Assembly (NCBI GenBank): GCA_016169945.1 | Contig: JADLSH010000191.1 | Location: forward strand, 1,391,501-1,455,500 | From: Trachythela sp. YZ-2020 | Lineage: Eukaryota > Cnidaria > Anthozoa > Malacalcyonacea > Clavulariidae | Direction of reading: 5' to 3' | Length of the DNA stretch: 64,000 nucleotides | Shown: positions 46,310 to 58,181 of the stretch, piece by piece | Numbering within the stretch: the first letter of the stretch is position 1 | Layout of the letters: every line of letters begins with the position of its first letter | Made by a program: the position numbers and the translations under genes | Notes under the pieces: generated by a model | The model's input: only the letters and a program-made list of their open reading frames with translations | The model's database searches: none | What the model was told of the DNA's origin: nothing

Positions 46310-48200
46310 TTATAAATGATCAATTCTATCTGCATCATCACTTTCCTCGTTTATCGTCGATAGTGAACAAATTGTTAATCCTTTATTTGGATCTTGCCAA
46401 GTGTCAGCCCTTGCCTTGGGCCAACCAGTGTCTTGGTCATCCCCTATAAACCCTTCCCTACCCTCTGCCACCTCTTCAGACACCTCTGATCCTATATTTA
46501 TCCATGGTGCACGATTGTTCTTTAAAAGATCACAGCTGTCCGAGAGAGGTCTGGAGACAGGTTCAGGTTCACGCTGATAAAATAGACAAAATTCTTGGCT
46601 ATCGACTTCGTGAAGTTCTCGTGGTTCGTTTGGGGGACTCCTCAAGTCTTCGTATATAGTTCGGAATCTTTCGTAAGACGCCGAAGATGTTGGTTCGTCT
46701 TGAAGACCTACATCTGCGCATGAGCCTGGTAAAGAGTTTGAGTATGCGCCAGTAGTTGGTAAGTTCAGCGGTGACCATGCCTGGATGTAACTGCGCACAC
46801 ATTCACGTTTATCTAACTCATTACTGTTTAAAGTTTCAAGACTTAACGGTGTCAGAGACGAATTTCTACCATTTCGGACCTCATCAAACTTTCCATAATC
46901 AATTCCCAAATCATCAATATTATCTACTAGTAATCTATCAATGATATCATCATCTCTATCCCCAAATGATCCTGAACCAACAGTCCCTTCTGTACTATAT
47001 CCATCCTTACTTATCCATGAAAATGAATCAAGCTTCTCCTCTTGTTCATTAATGTCTTGAGAAAGGCAGTTGGCGCCTGCTTGGCCAGAACTGTAGTAAT
47101 CGGGGTCTGTGGTGGTTCGTATATTTAGGATGTTTTCTGTAGAAATATCAGGATTCAGTATATCACGTAGGTCGTCGCTGTTTTCAACCAAGTGCCCTGT
47201 AGGAGATAGTGCCTGTAGAAATACAGAATGAAACAATATCAAACTTTAAACCTGCTTGAAAGAATGGGCTGAACTTATACTAGACTAGATGACATAAATG
47301 AGACAAACAGGCGGATTATCCGTCAAGACAAACTACCTGCGTAGTTCTTCTACGCAGACGAATTTGCACTAAGACGGATGATCCGTTAGACAGACGATGC
47401 ATCTTGACTGACGATTCGTCTCTGGTATAAATCGAGCCAATTGCTAAGGATTGTTGCATGTACTACTTCAGTTACACAGTCTTACCTCTTTCTCTTTATT
47501 TTGGACACAAAGTAACCTTTTATTTTGAACGGATTTAGTGTCATTTGAAGAAACCTTGATTTCTGAGTCTTGTTCAGGAGGACAAAACCCGTCTGTGCAA
47601 TCATTTTCACCAGTTTTATAGTTTACAATGTCTAGTGTGTCTGTCCTGGTTGGTTGAGAACTCTCTCCAAATTCTGAAGAACCAAGCACGCTTGAAACTT
47701 CACCATATTGTTCAACTGCGGCAACTTCGATGTCTGAAACAGATTTTAAACGTTGCTGTGTTTCTAAAAGTAGAAAACAAAGTGTATCAATATTGAAGGC
47801 TTAAAATCAAGACGTTTTTCAGCAAGAAATAAGAGCATTTCACCTGGTTCATTATTTTCTCTCGGCCGCTCTCTTTCGTCGCATCTTTCATGACTTAAGT
47901 TCCTTTGTGTAACATGAATCTGTAAAAATGAAATAGATGGAACACATTACATTCTGTGCCTATAATAAACATAATAAAAACCCGTACACGCAATTAAGTT
48001 TTCTTCCTGTACGATCAACAATATATTTTTCCTTTATAAGTGTTTTTGATGGGTTTATTTGTTCCTGTGCGATAGGCTAGGACAACAGACTTTTCAGGAA
48101 GCTATGGCCAAAACGAAGACAAGTTCAACAAAGATACCTGGTTAGGCGTAACTTTCTTTCTTCGTAATATCATTGCCAGTCTTGACATTACATTACCCAT
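46310..48200 (-). CDS. Unrecognised acidic protein, predicted N-myristoylated, 439 residues
   Basis: Exons (minus) are 48138-48200, 47844-47919, 47486-47763 and 46310-47212; phases agree (1320 nt with stop). The start reads MGNVMSRLAMILRRKK: Gly2 with Ser6 fits the N-myristoylation consensus, and the following Arg/Lys cluster would favour membrane binding. The rest is acidic and probably disordered (DRDDDIIDRLLVDNIDDLGI, ESDDADRIDHL), with many Ser/Thr and short aromatic motifs such as SFSWI, KFDEV and APWINIG that could be linear binding motifs. There is no folded domain I can name. It starts 350 bp from MNAT1 in the same orientation. The gene call rests on splice consistency and composition; function is unknown. 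Confidence 0.72.
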
Positions 48201-48353
48201 TGTCATCAGCAACTGAAAGCGAATTCATCTTGACACCGCAAGATTTTAGCAGGAATATTTTTCTTTATCTGAATTTCATAAAACGAGAGCGTGCGCCTCG
48301 CAAAGCGCAATCTAATTTTTACGTCATAAAGAGAAATCAACCCGTGCGCATTT

Positions 48354-48579
48354 GGTGGGTTTCACTAAGAACAATCGTGCAGCCGCATATTGCGGTCAAC
48401 CCGCAGTTATCAGAGTGAGAAAATAATGTTAATTCTTTTCATTAGATGTAGTAGTCTTGTATTTGGTGGCAAATAAATAGAATTGAGAGATTTAGTATAA
48501 TTTGCTTACTCCTACAAAGTGTCAACATTTCTGAAGTTGACCACCATCCGCTGTCCCATAACGCTTACTCAAACCCACC
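48354..48579. mobile_element. MITE, family with GGTGGGTTT termini (copy 2)
   Basis: Begins GGTGGGTTTCACTAAGAACA and ends CGCTTACTCAAACCCACC, with imperfect inverted ends of about 30 bp. The interior TATCAGAGTGAGAAAATAAT matches the copy at 9620-9838. It sits just upstream of the 46310-48200 gene. Confidence 0.75.
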
Positions 48580-49214
48580 AATAAAGTGAACCTACATTTT
48601 TCGATAGACACAAAGGACATTTTTCTTACATTACTAATTCTATCAAATTATAAATCGTTTTTACAATAGTAAAGTTCTAAATCTACATAGTATTTACAAT
48701 AAATTTATCTTAGATGTTTGGAAGATTTAAGAAGATATGCAGAGTACATGAAAACTTATGTTGGCCAATACGTCTTAAAATAACGCGACAGAACCAGAAC
48801 ACATAAAAATTTCTCCTTGATGGCCTTGAGTGAGACGGCATTGATAGTACGTCAGTTGGTCAGTGAGTTGGTAAATTGGAAGATGGTCAGTATGTCAGAT
48901 GGTTAGTTGGTCAGCAAATAGGTTCGTCAGTTGGTAAATAAGTTTGTGGGTAATTGGCAGCTAAGTTAGGTAGTGATTTGGTAGTTGGTCAGTAAGTCAG
49001 ATGTTCAGTTTTAGTTGGTCAAACTTGGTCAGTACGTGAGTTAGTCTCTTGGTAAATAATTTAGTTGGTTGTTAGTTGGTCAGTCAGTTCGTCATAACGT
49101 CTGTTTGTAATTCGTTAATATGTGGGTTAGCCAGTTGTTTAGTTAGTTTGTAGTTGGCTGGTCAGTTAGTAGGTAAATTGTAGTTGTTTAGTAAATCAGA
49201 TGTTTAGTTTGTAG

Positions 49215-49745
49215 TTAGTCAGTAAGTGAGTTAGTCAGTAAATGAGTAGATTAGTTGGTTAATAAGTATATTGGTAGTTTATAAGTAAGTAAGTCAGGTG
49301 GTCTGTCGGTAGTTAGTCAGTAAGTGAGTTAGTCAGTAAATGAGTTAGTCAGTAAATGAGTAGATTAGTTGGTTAATAAGTATGTTGGTAGTTTATAAGT
49401 AAGTCAGGTGGTCTGTCGGTAGTTAGTCAGTAAGTGAGTTAGTCAGTAAATGAGTAGATTAGTTGGTTAATAAGTATGTTGGTAGTTTATAAGTAAGTCA
49501 GGTGGTCTGTTGGTAGTTAGTCAGTAAGTGAGTTAGTCAGTAAATGAGTAGATTAGTTGGTTAATAAGTATGTTGGTAGTTTATAAGTAAGTCAGGTGGT
49601 CTGTTGGTAGTTAGTCAGTAAGTGAGTTAGTCAGTAAATGAGTTAGTCAGTAAATGAGTAGATTAGTTGGTTAATAAGTATGTTGGTAGTTTATAAGTAA
49701 GTCAGGTGGTCTGTTGGTAGTTGGTCAGTAAGTGAGTTAGTCAGT
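49215..49745 (+). repeat. Higher-order repeat (about 95-130 bp) within the GT tract
   Basis: About five successive copies contain GTCAGTAAATGAGTAGATTA, TTGGTTAATAAGTATGTTGG and GTAAGTCAGGTGGTCTGT. Some carry an extra AGTTAGTCAGTAAATG. Copies are nearly identical, in contrast to the diverged flanks, so this block expanded recently. Confidence 0.85.
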
Positions 49746-51226
49746 GTATGAGTTAGTTAGCTGGTTATTAAATATGTCGGTAATAAGTAAGTCAGGTGGT
49801 CTGTTATTAGTTGGTCAGTAAGTTGGTCGGTAAATGAGTTAGTCAGTTGGTTGATAAGTGTGTTGGTAATTGGTCAGTAAGTCGTTGGTAAATTGGTTGT
49901 TGGGCAGCAAGTCAGTTGGCCAGTCAGTTTCAGTTCGTAGTTCGTCAGTAGGTGGCTTGGTCAGTTGGTTATATAGGTCAGTTGAATAGTCAATTGATGG
50001 TTGGTGTAATCAGCGAGTTGGTCAATTGTTAGTTGGTCAATAAATTATAGTATCTAGTCAGTAAATGAGTTTTTTCAGTAAGTCAGTTGGTCAGTCAGTA
50101 AGAAAGTTTCAATTTATAATTTGGTTAGTAAGTGAGTTGGTCAGTTGGTTAATAGGTGAATTGGATAGTCAATTGGTGGTTGGTCTAGTCAGCCAGTTGG
50201 CAAATTGGTAGTTGGTCAATAAAGTAGTTGGTCAGTAAGTGAGTTTTTCAGTGAGTTGTTCAGTAGGTAGTTGGCCAGAAATGAGTTGATCAGAGATGAT
50301 TTGTAATTGGGCAGAACTGGTTACTAAGATTTGTTGGTTAGCAATCAGTTGGTAGTTTGTCAGTAAGTAAGTAGCTATTTGGTGTAGTTGGTACGTCAAT
50401 TGACCACTAAATCAGTTGGTCAGAGCTGGTCGTTAAGTAAGTAAGTTGGTGAATAAGTAAGTATGTTGGTAGCTGGTCAGTCACTAAGTCAGATCAGTTG
50501 TTCAGCATGTCGGTTAGTAGTTTGTCAGTAAGCTGTTGGTCAGTGTGTCAGTTAGTCAGTTGGTGTAGTTGGTAAGACTTTAAGTTATTTGGTCAGAGTT
50601 GCTCTTAGTGAACACCACTTACTTTGTAAGTCAGTTGGTAGTGTGTCTCGTAATTGATCAGTCAACTGGTAGTTGGTTGTATAAAGTAATTTAGTCAGGA
50701 TGTCATTTGGTATGTACTTTAGTCATAAAAGTAACTGGCAATTAATCAGTTCAAATGTAGGTTAGTCAGGTTTTAGTTGTACGTTGTTTTGTTCAGTCAT
50801 GTTGATTTTATACTATGTCGGTTTGAAATAGTTGATCTTTAAGTCAGAGTTGAGTTGAGTATCACACTGTCAGCATGCAAGTTAGTATCACGTAAGCAAC
50901 GACGTTTTGAGTAAGTAGATCACATTCAGAGTCTGTAAGTCACTGAGGGTGAATTTGTCATAGTTGGTTTTGTAGCTTGGAGTTAGTTCGTCAGTATGCG
51001 CCTTCGTACGTCAGTTGGTAAATCAGATGGTCAGTAAACAAGTTGGTCAGTTGCTTAATATGTTTGTCGGTAGTTGTTTAGAAAGTTTGTTTCCAATAAG
51101 TAATAAAGTCAGTGTGTTGTCCAAGTATGTCATTCAGTATAATAAATCACAGTGAGTTTGTACGTTCGTTATAGTCACAATATGTCTGTTGGAAATAGTT
51201 GACATGTTAGGGCTAGGTTTTGATGA

Positions 51227-51533
51227 CAGGGACGTAGCCAGAACGTTCAAAGGGGGGGAGCCCTGGCGGGATTAAATTTCTTCCATTTTTCTTGTCGACG
51301 GGGGGGGGGTTAAAAAAATTTTTCCCGGACAGTGTTCACTATTAACTATGTTTTAACGTCCAAAGCCTGCTAATTTTACGTATAATAAAAAATTTCCAAA
51401 AAAAAAAAATTCTTTGGATTTAAAGTTGTCGTGCCAAATGTTTGGCATATAATTCATTTGGCAGTGTATTAGCACTCACTAGATATAACCAAAGGGGGGG
51501 GAGCGGCCCCCTGCTGCCCTGCCTACGTCCCTG
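51227..51533. mobile_element. hAT-type MITE with 8-bp target duplication
   Basis: Termini CAGGGACGTAGCCAG and CTGCCTACGTCCCTG are inverted (one mismatch) and flanked by the 8-bp direct repeat TTTGATGA (51219-51226, 51534-51541). CAGGG ends and 8-bp duplications are diagnostic of hAT elements. The interior is G-run and A-run rich with no ORF. Confidence 0.88.
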
Positions 51534-52300
51534 TTTGATGAAGGATCGTTGAGTATCGTTCGTCAGTTGAGTATCAAGTCAGTCACAGTTGGTAAATCAC
51601 TTTTCTTGATTACGTTGATAATCGTTGTTGGGAATGGTTTGTGGTAGAGTAAGGGGAAGTAAGTCAGTAAGGGTCACTGTATCAATGTTAGGTAATGTCA
51701 ATCGTACGCGTACGTTGTTTCTTTAATATGTCGGTGAATATCTGTTGGCTAGTAAGTTATTCGAGCAACAGGGCAGTTCAAGTTGGTTGGTATGTCGTGG
51801 TGAAAGTTGTTTCTTTAGTAAGTCAGTAAGTTATGGTTAATTGCAGGTCAATTTTATTCGGTCAATGGCGAAGTCAGACAATAATTTAGGGTTGTCCTAA
51901 TTTGTTGGCAGGTCAGAAGGTCAATTTCATTCGGTCAACGGTAAAGTCAGGGTTGGTCAGTCACTATGTCGGTCAGTCACTGAGTTGAAAATCGTTGATG
52001 TTTCGGTCAGAAATGGTCTTGGCCACTAGTTTTGGTACTTAACTTCGGTAGTTTTCATAGTTGTCATAGTTAGGTAGGTAAAAAGTAAGCCAGTTGGTGC
52101 CAGTATTTTAGTTAGAGTTGGTTAGTAGTCATTGTGCATGCAGTAAATTAGTTAGATCGTGTGTATGTTGAAACTTTCAACATGTTAATGTTTGTTGTTA
52201 GTCAGAACTGGATGATCAGGTTTGGTCAGTCAGGTAAGAGTGTCAGTAAGTGTCATTTCGTCAGTTTGTAGTTCATCTGTTTCTAAGTTTGTTTATTTGT

Positions 52301-55300
52301 TTGTTTGTTTGTTTGTTGTAATTATTGGTAATTGTCTAGTACTGGTTTAGTTAGTATTGTTTTGTTTGTTAAGTATTATTCTGTTATATGTATTTACACG
52401 TTAATGTCGCCGGTTATTGAAAAATATCGCGACGTTCTAGACATTCTAGAAATCACTGAACTCTTTGCAACAATAGAGGAACAGTTGCGATAGTTTTCAT
52501 GTATCGTCAGTTGTCTGTCGTCTGTCATAGTCGTTAGTCAGTCGTATAGTCGTTTATTAATTGTCGTTACATCAGCAATGTGTCTGTTGCACGTTGGTCA
52601 CTTTGTTAGTATGCGTCACAGTCGGTTAGGTGTCGTAATGTTCCGTCAATGTTCGTAATGTTCCGTCAACGTTCGTAAAGTTCCGTCAATGTTCGTAAAA
52701 TGTCGTCTCACCCACCTGTCAAAAATACAGTTCAGTAAATATTCTAATTCTGAAATACTTTAAACATTGTTTATATAAAACCCTAGCCAAAGGCAGAACT
52801 TTTGTTCAATTTTTGCCGCAACTTTTCTATTTTTCAGTAACCCTGTCCATATACTTTGCAATCTCAGAATTTTGTACCTACTCCAGCTTTTAACTAACAT
52901 GTACAGATGTACAGCACATATCTTCAAATCTAAAATCAACTTTCAATTTAATCTATGCCCCTATGGCTTTACAATATAATTGCTGCAAGTTGCGAGTTTT
53001 CCCAAGCACACTTTTGCCAAAAACTTATGCGTTGATGGTCTTGTTTAAAGTTAATGGCACTGAGGTCAATGTATCAACGTTCAAAGTCAGTATCTGTTAA
53101 GTTTCTGTTATCAGTTGGATTTTCAATCAAAATATTTGCTAGATTTTGCTTTTGCGTCGCGTTTTGATCCATTTCTTGACTATAGTCAAGATTCGACAAC
53201 GCTCATAAATAAGCGCTGTCCAATGAGTCTTCAGTTTCAAGAATTTTACTATAGTTGTTGATGATAAGTCTATTTGTACTCAAAGTTCCATTCTTCGTTG
53301 TGCTCTGTATTTTTTGTCATTGTAATTATTATTGGTAATTCATCTCTTTCTTTCGTTCTCTGTTATTCTCAGTTTATCTTTTAGTCTAGTTGTTGTTGGG
53401 GTCACGTTTTGTTTCATATTCGTGATTTGTTTCCGTGGTGTTCGTTATCTCGTATATTGCGTGTTAGTCATACAAACAACTCCGTTTACAGTTTCAGTGG
53501 TTCGTTCGTGAGTACGTATTGTCGATGGTTGAATCGGGTTCGTTAGTTTCGTGAATAATTTGCTTGCGATTGGCGTATGTCTCGTATTTCTCGTGTCGTA
53601 TACTGCGTGTTGGTCACACATGTAGGTTCGTGTCTATGTCAGTTGTAATCGTTTTCCGTTCATTGTTTGTCGTTATAACGTTACGTGATGGTTTGTCATG
53701 TACACGGCATAGTACTTTGGTAGTTCTTCAAGTTAGTTTCATTAGTTATTTATTGTCCAGTTTGTCCACCTGCATGCACTTTCAACTTAACGTCTCATTT
53801 AGTGAGTTGTGTCGTGTGAGTTGCGTCGTTAAAATGAATTCGAAGTGTGCTTAAGAAAACTCACAAAATTGACAACTATGTTCCTTACTTTAATATAAAT
53901 TAATCTATAAATTATAGAACTTATTCAAAGTTTTGATTCGATCACAAGTCGTGGTTAAATCCATCAATATTCAATAATATCCAACAAAAAATTGGTGCAG
54001 AACAAATTTATCCAAATCTTTTCCATAAAAGAACCACCAGACTCTTCAAAATATGATTTAGATAGTAATCAGGAAACATACCTTTGTCCATTTTGACTAA
54101 TATACTTATCTAACAACGAAGAACACGAGCATTCCACATTGCAACAGAAATTCAATTCATTTCTCGCTCTAAAAAGCACTTCGTAATACGTCTACCAGAC
54201 CACAGAATAAAGAGTCTAAAAAGAAACAATGGCATTGCACTAATAAATCGTTTTAATAAACTGTAAAAGTGTTAGGACCTACAGTCCTAAGTCGAAGGAC
54301 TCTAAGATGCGCTCGTTTTCTTCATTGGAAAACTGACAAAGCGTCAAAGGCTAAAGAGCATGATCAAATTTTGTGATTTGCGTCCTGGAAAAAGTTACTG
54401 CTTTTGACGGTCATAATCAAGATAAATTATGTCAAAATTTGGCTGCTGAGAATTTGCACAAAGAATGGATTTTGAGAAAATTCTTCGCAGAGAGAATGCA
54501 AGACTATCTAGAGAACTTGTACCTTTGGCTTTGCTCTCGTGATCAATAATAAGCTCAGGGAGTAATATTCCATTTCTACATTCCATCCTAGCTATCCAGT
54601 TAATTTTTTCCAATCAAATGAACAATTTATACAAAAGATAACAATTCAGTTCCACTCGTCTCTGTGAGAGAAAGAAAAGTAAGAACTCCATTTCAAATCA
54701 ACAATTTGATCATGTTTCCAAAAACTGGAAACTGCGGGAAGTCAAAGGAATCTTATTTAAAACCATTTCTTGCTTTCACCAACCTTAAATCCACATAGTA
54801 ATAGGTAATAATTGTGACTCTATAGTCAGAGAAAATAACGAAACAAGTTGAAGGATGAAACTAAATGCGCGCGAGATATTCATAAAAATTGATATTCAAT
54901 ATGGTGGGCTAAAGCAGTGAAGGACATGGGTTTTTATCGTTGCTAATGTTCTAACTTTTGAATAGCTATTAGGTCTAGTACGATGGCATAAACATTTGTG
55001 TTGATTGTTTTTTCTTACGGTAACTGCACGATTCAAACCGAAATTAACAAACAGTCAATGTTGACTTTCACCTACAATTTTAGGTAAATCTTATAAATTG
55101 AAAATGTGAAACTTATCATAGCCTAATATTTACTCAATATTTCTTGGGGTAATTGAAAGTGAAGTGTTCAAACAAAATCAAAGTTCCATCTAGACACAAT
55201 ATACAATACGCCTCTGAGCATGCATTCATTGAAGCTCGGAAACCAGTGAACTGAATAAGCAATAAATATACAGTGTATCACTTACATCTCTTCTGCCCTT

Positions 55301-56230
55301 TCACCGTAAAAATCACACTAAAACACAACCAAACAATGTGCTAAACTTTGTCAAGCGTTTCCAACATTTTTCCTGCAAGCAGAAAAGCTTGCAACTTTAT
55401 TCAAGACATCTTATGAGCGAATGAAGAACCGAGCTAAATAAACTTAGATAAAGATAAGTAAAGAATGGTATGATCTGATGGAAATCCAACAGAGATAATT
55501 GCATACGCCATGCAGAAACAATGCACGCTTGATTGGAAACCATGAAATCTTCAAACGCTTGGTTAACTTGGTCCGGTAGAGCGTTGCAATCCTGACGGGT
55601 TCACAGTAAACAACCCGGAACGGGTAGAATTGCGTAACTGCATAAAATTATCACATACTGCGCGAGATTTGGGTTAGTTTTAAAACAATATGCAAAATAA
55701 AGTCTTATTTTCTCGTTTTAAATACTACAGTGCTGTTTTGTGGGGTGGTAATTTTGCTCTTTCTGTTTGGAATATTTTTTTGTCTTAAAAATCGGTGGTA
55801 TTTTTTCGTTTGCAAACTTTAAGTAATTAATACCAGTTCTAAATCAGTGTATGATATTTAGTATTACAGATTTTAGATTTCAAACGTTTTACAAATTTAT
55901 TTTTCCAGTTGATAAATATAAGTAATTTTTCCTTCAAAAAAATACATTTTAACGGTTATTTTGTACGCAAGCAATGCAGTATGCAAATAATTAGGAGAAA
56001 GTGAAACGCAGTGTTTTGTTCCAAATGTTCTCTCGCATTTGCTTTTGGACCTTTTGGGAAGTTGCAAAAACAAATTGATCCTTATATTACTTGTGTCCTT
56101 ACTGCACGTCCTAGCGTCTAGAGCATGTAATCGCGCGTGTAGTCAGACTAGACTATACACATCAATATGCATGGGATCCGGGGATCCAATGATCATAAGT
56201 CGAAACATGTCACGCATCAGGTACACCCAT
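52301..56230. other. Gene-poor interval
   Basis: No exon chain or known protein was found on either strand. Remnants of the GT-type repeat continue to about 53500. Open frames of up to about 96 codons (53564-53854 plus, 54395-54613 minus) show no recognisable motif and no splice support. A tRNA-like GGTAGAGCGTTGCAATC lies at about 55575. Confidence 0.5.
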
Positions 56231-56660
56231 TGAACTATATACAAACTGGAACGCTAACTCAATACGCCAAACCCGATAATAGGATGAAGCCAAGCTAGTT
56301 TTTCTGAGTTTTGAGTTGAAATACTTAACGCCGAACATTGGGCTGTATATGAAATTGAAGCTATTAAAAAGTTATATTTGATATAAAAACTTCAAGACTT
56401 TAGGCAAAATGGAAATACTTAAAAAATACAAAAACAACCGCAATTTTGTAAAATACGGCAAATTTTCCCTCAAACTTTGAAGTATTTCCCTTTTACCTAA
56501 AGTCTTGAAGTTTTTATATCAAATATAACTTTTTAATAGCTTCAATTTCATATACAGCCCAATGTTCGGCGTTAAGTATTTCAACTCAAAACTCAGAAAA
56601 ACTCAATTAAGCTGGTTTCAATTCCCCCCCTGCGTTAGCGTTCCAGTCTATTATAGTTCA
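56231..56660. mobile_element. Long-arm foldback element, copy 2
   Basis: Same family as 32568-32979. Ends are TGAACTATATACAAACTGGA at left and TTCCAGTCTATTATAGTTCA at right, with arms of about 170 bp. The central core (AACCGCAATTTTGTAAAATA) is reversed relative to copy 1, consistent with insertion in the other orientation. Confidence 0.85.
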
Positions 56661-56676
56661 ATAGGTACGCCACGGT

Positions 56677-57020
56677 CATAGGCGGATTTTCAGATTTTGC
56701 TCTGGGGAGGGTGCCGAAAATTTAGGGGGGTGCCAAAAATTTAGGGGGAGAGGTGAGCGACAGGGTGCGTAGCGCCGCCGAGCAAGCTGCAGCAGGGGTC
56801 TGGGGGCATAGTTGCCAATGGGGGTAAGGGGGCGAAGCCCCCAGAAAATTTTGAGATTTTTGGTCTTACTTAGTTCAAAATCTTTATTTCAATCACACTA
56901 CTGTCATTTATCCCAATGAGCACTTAAATTTTTTTGGGGGGGTGCAAATTTCTCTAGGTGGGGTGGGAAAACGTTTTGGGGGGTGCAATATATTTTGGCA
57001 CCCAAGAAAATCCGCCTATG
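56677..57020. mobile_element. hAT-like MITE, copy B
   Basis: Termini CATAGGCGGATTTTC and GAAAATCCGCCTATG are exact inverted repeats, flanked by the 8-bp duplication GCCACGGT (56669-56676, 57021-57028). Related to copy A at 1203-1630. It inserted 16 bp from the foldback element at 56231-56660. Confidence 0.88.
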
Positions 57021-57028
57021 GCCACGGT

Positions 57029-58181
57029 TTATAATCTATCACACGAAACTTAAACCACTCGTGTAGATGAATACTATATAATTTCGTTTTCGACTAAAAC
57101 TAAGGTATACATTTCTACTGCTTTGTTTTACGCTGATGCGCAGACGCGGTAGACTTTCTCCGGTTTCCTCACGTAGTAACACTGGACGAAAAAGGCATGA
57201 CCTCTATAGGGAGAACAGTTTAGAAATGATATCCATATAGAACTTAGTAATGCTAGATTGCTAGTCTAATTTCAGTTTAGATTAAAACCCCCAAAATAAA
57301 ATAGACGAGAAATACAATTAGGATATAATACTATAGACTTCATAAGAGGGAATAACAAAGTTGAAATGTGAAATGAATCTGATACAAACTCGCGCGTGAA
57401 GAGACAACCAGCTGGAGGCAATATCTCGACCAGCGAGAACATCGGTTAAAATAAATTTTCTCCCTTCAAATTCTCACAGTTATTTGGAGTGGTATACATT
57501 ATAGGTATTGTTTAAAATTATTCTTAATTTGTCCGCAAGCCAATACTCTATGCCATACTTGTTTAAATTCTCGCAAATTTAGATACAAGCAAGGCATCGT
57601 TCGTGTAGTCTTGTGAGTTAGTGTGAGTCCTTTGAAAAACCAGAGGAAAAATTAAATACTATTTACATCACATTTCGACCATTGTGTCACAGTATATATA
57701 CCTCCATAACTGTACTTTTCACTACAATATTCTTTGTAAATTATCCGCATATAATACACGAAGAAAATCCATGCGCAGTTTAATTACAAATCCTGCTTGA
57801 CATCACATTCATTCCGTTGAACATTTTCCGGGCATATTCTCGAAAGCCACTATACGTAATGTGCGATCGTCTATTCTCGAAAAATTCGCATATTTTCCTA
57901 GAAATCCACATCGCGATGTAGCGCGTCCATTCTGCCAATTATGATTCCTAGAATTTTTCAGGAATTTCCCGTCAACTTCCCAAATCCAAGAATTTCTCGG
58001 GAATTTCACATTTCGTGAGATCCGAAATCGTACTATATCTTGTAGTTCCTCCCAATTATCTCGGAATTCCTTCCTTCGAAACTTGTTTTCCAGTAATTTC
58101 AATAACATTTCTTCATGGAAATGATTCCATCAAAACACCACCGCGACTAATTGTTACATATTGCTGCACTGCCTACATGCT
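57029..58181. other. Downstream region of the MARK gene
   Basis: About 1.15 kb beyond the MARK stop, probably including its 3' UTR. It contains a SINE fragment at 57170-57260 (TCCGGTTTCCTCACGTAGTA). No coding exon was recognised; an open frame at 57809-58108 (minus) has no supporting features. Confidence 0.5.

Larger units (their letters stand above)
48840..52300 (+). repeat. Long degenerate GTTGGTCAGTAAGT tract
   Basis: About 3.4 kb of imperfect short units related to AGTTGGTCAGTAAGTCAGTT, strongly G/T-rich and C-poor on the plus strand. Order is densest at 48840-50650 and decays to the right; it is interrupted by a hAT MITE at 51227-51533. No ORF of interest. It separates the 46310-48200 gene from the MARK locus. 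Confidence 0.88.

Noticed and set aside
53564..53854. 96-codon plus-strand open frame with hydrophobic start
   Set aside because: No homology, no splice context, and it lies in repeat-derived GT-rich DNA.
55560..55625. tRNA gene suggested by GGTAGAGCGTTGCAATC and GGGTTCAC
   Set aside because: The B box is poor and no acceptor or anticodon stem could be paired.
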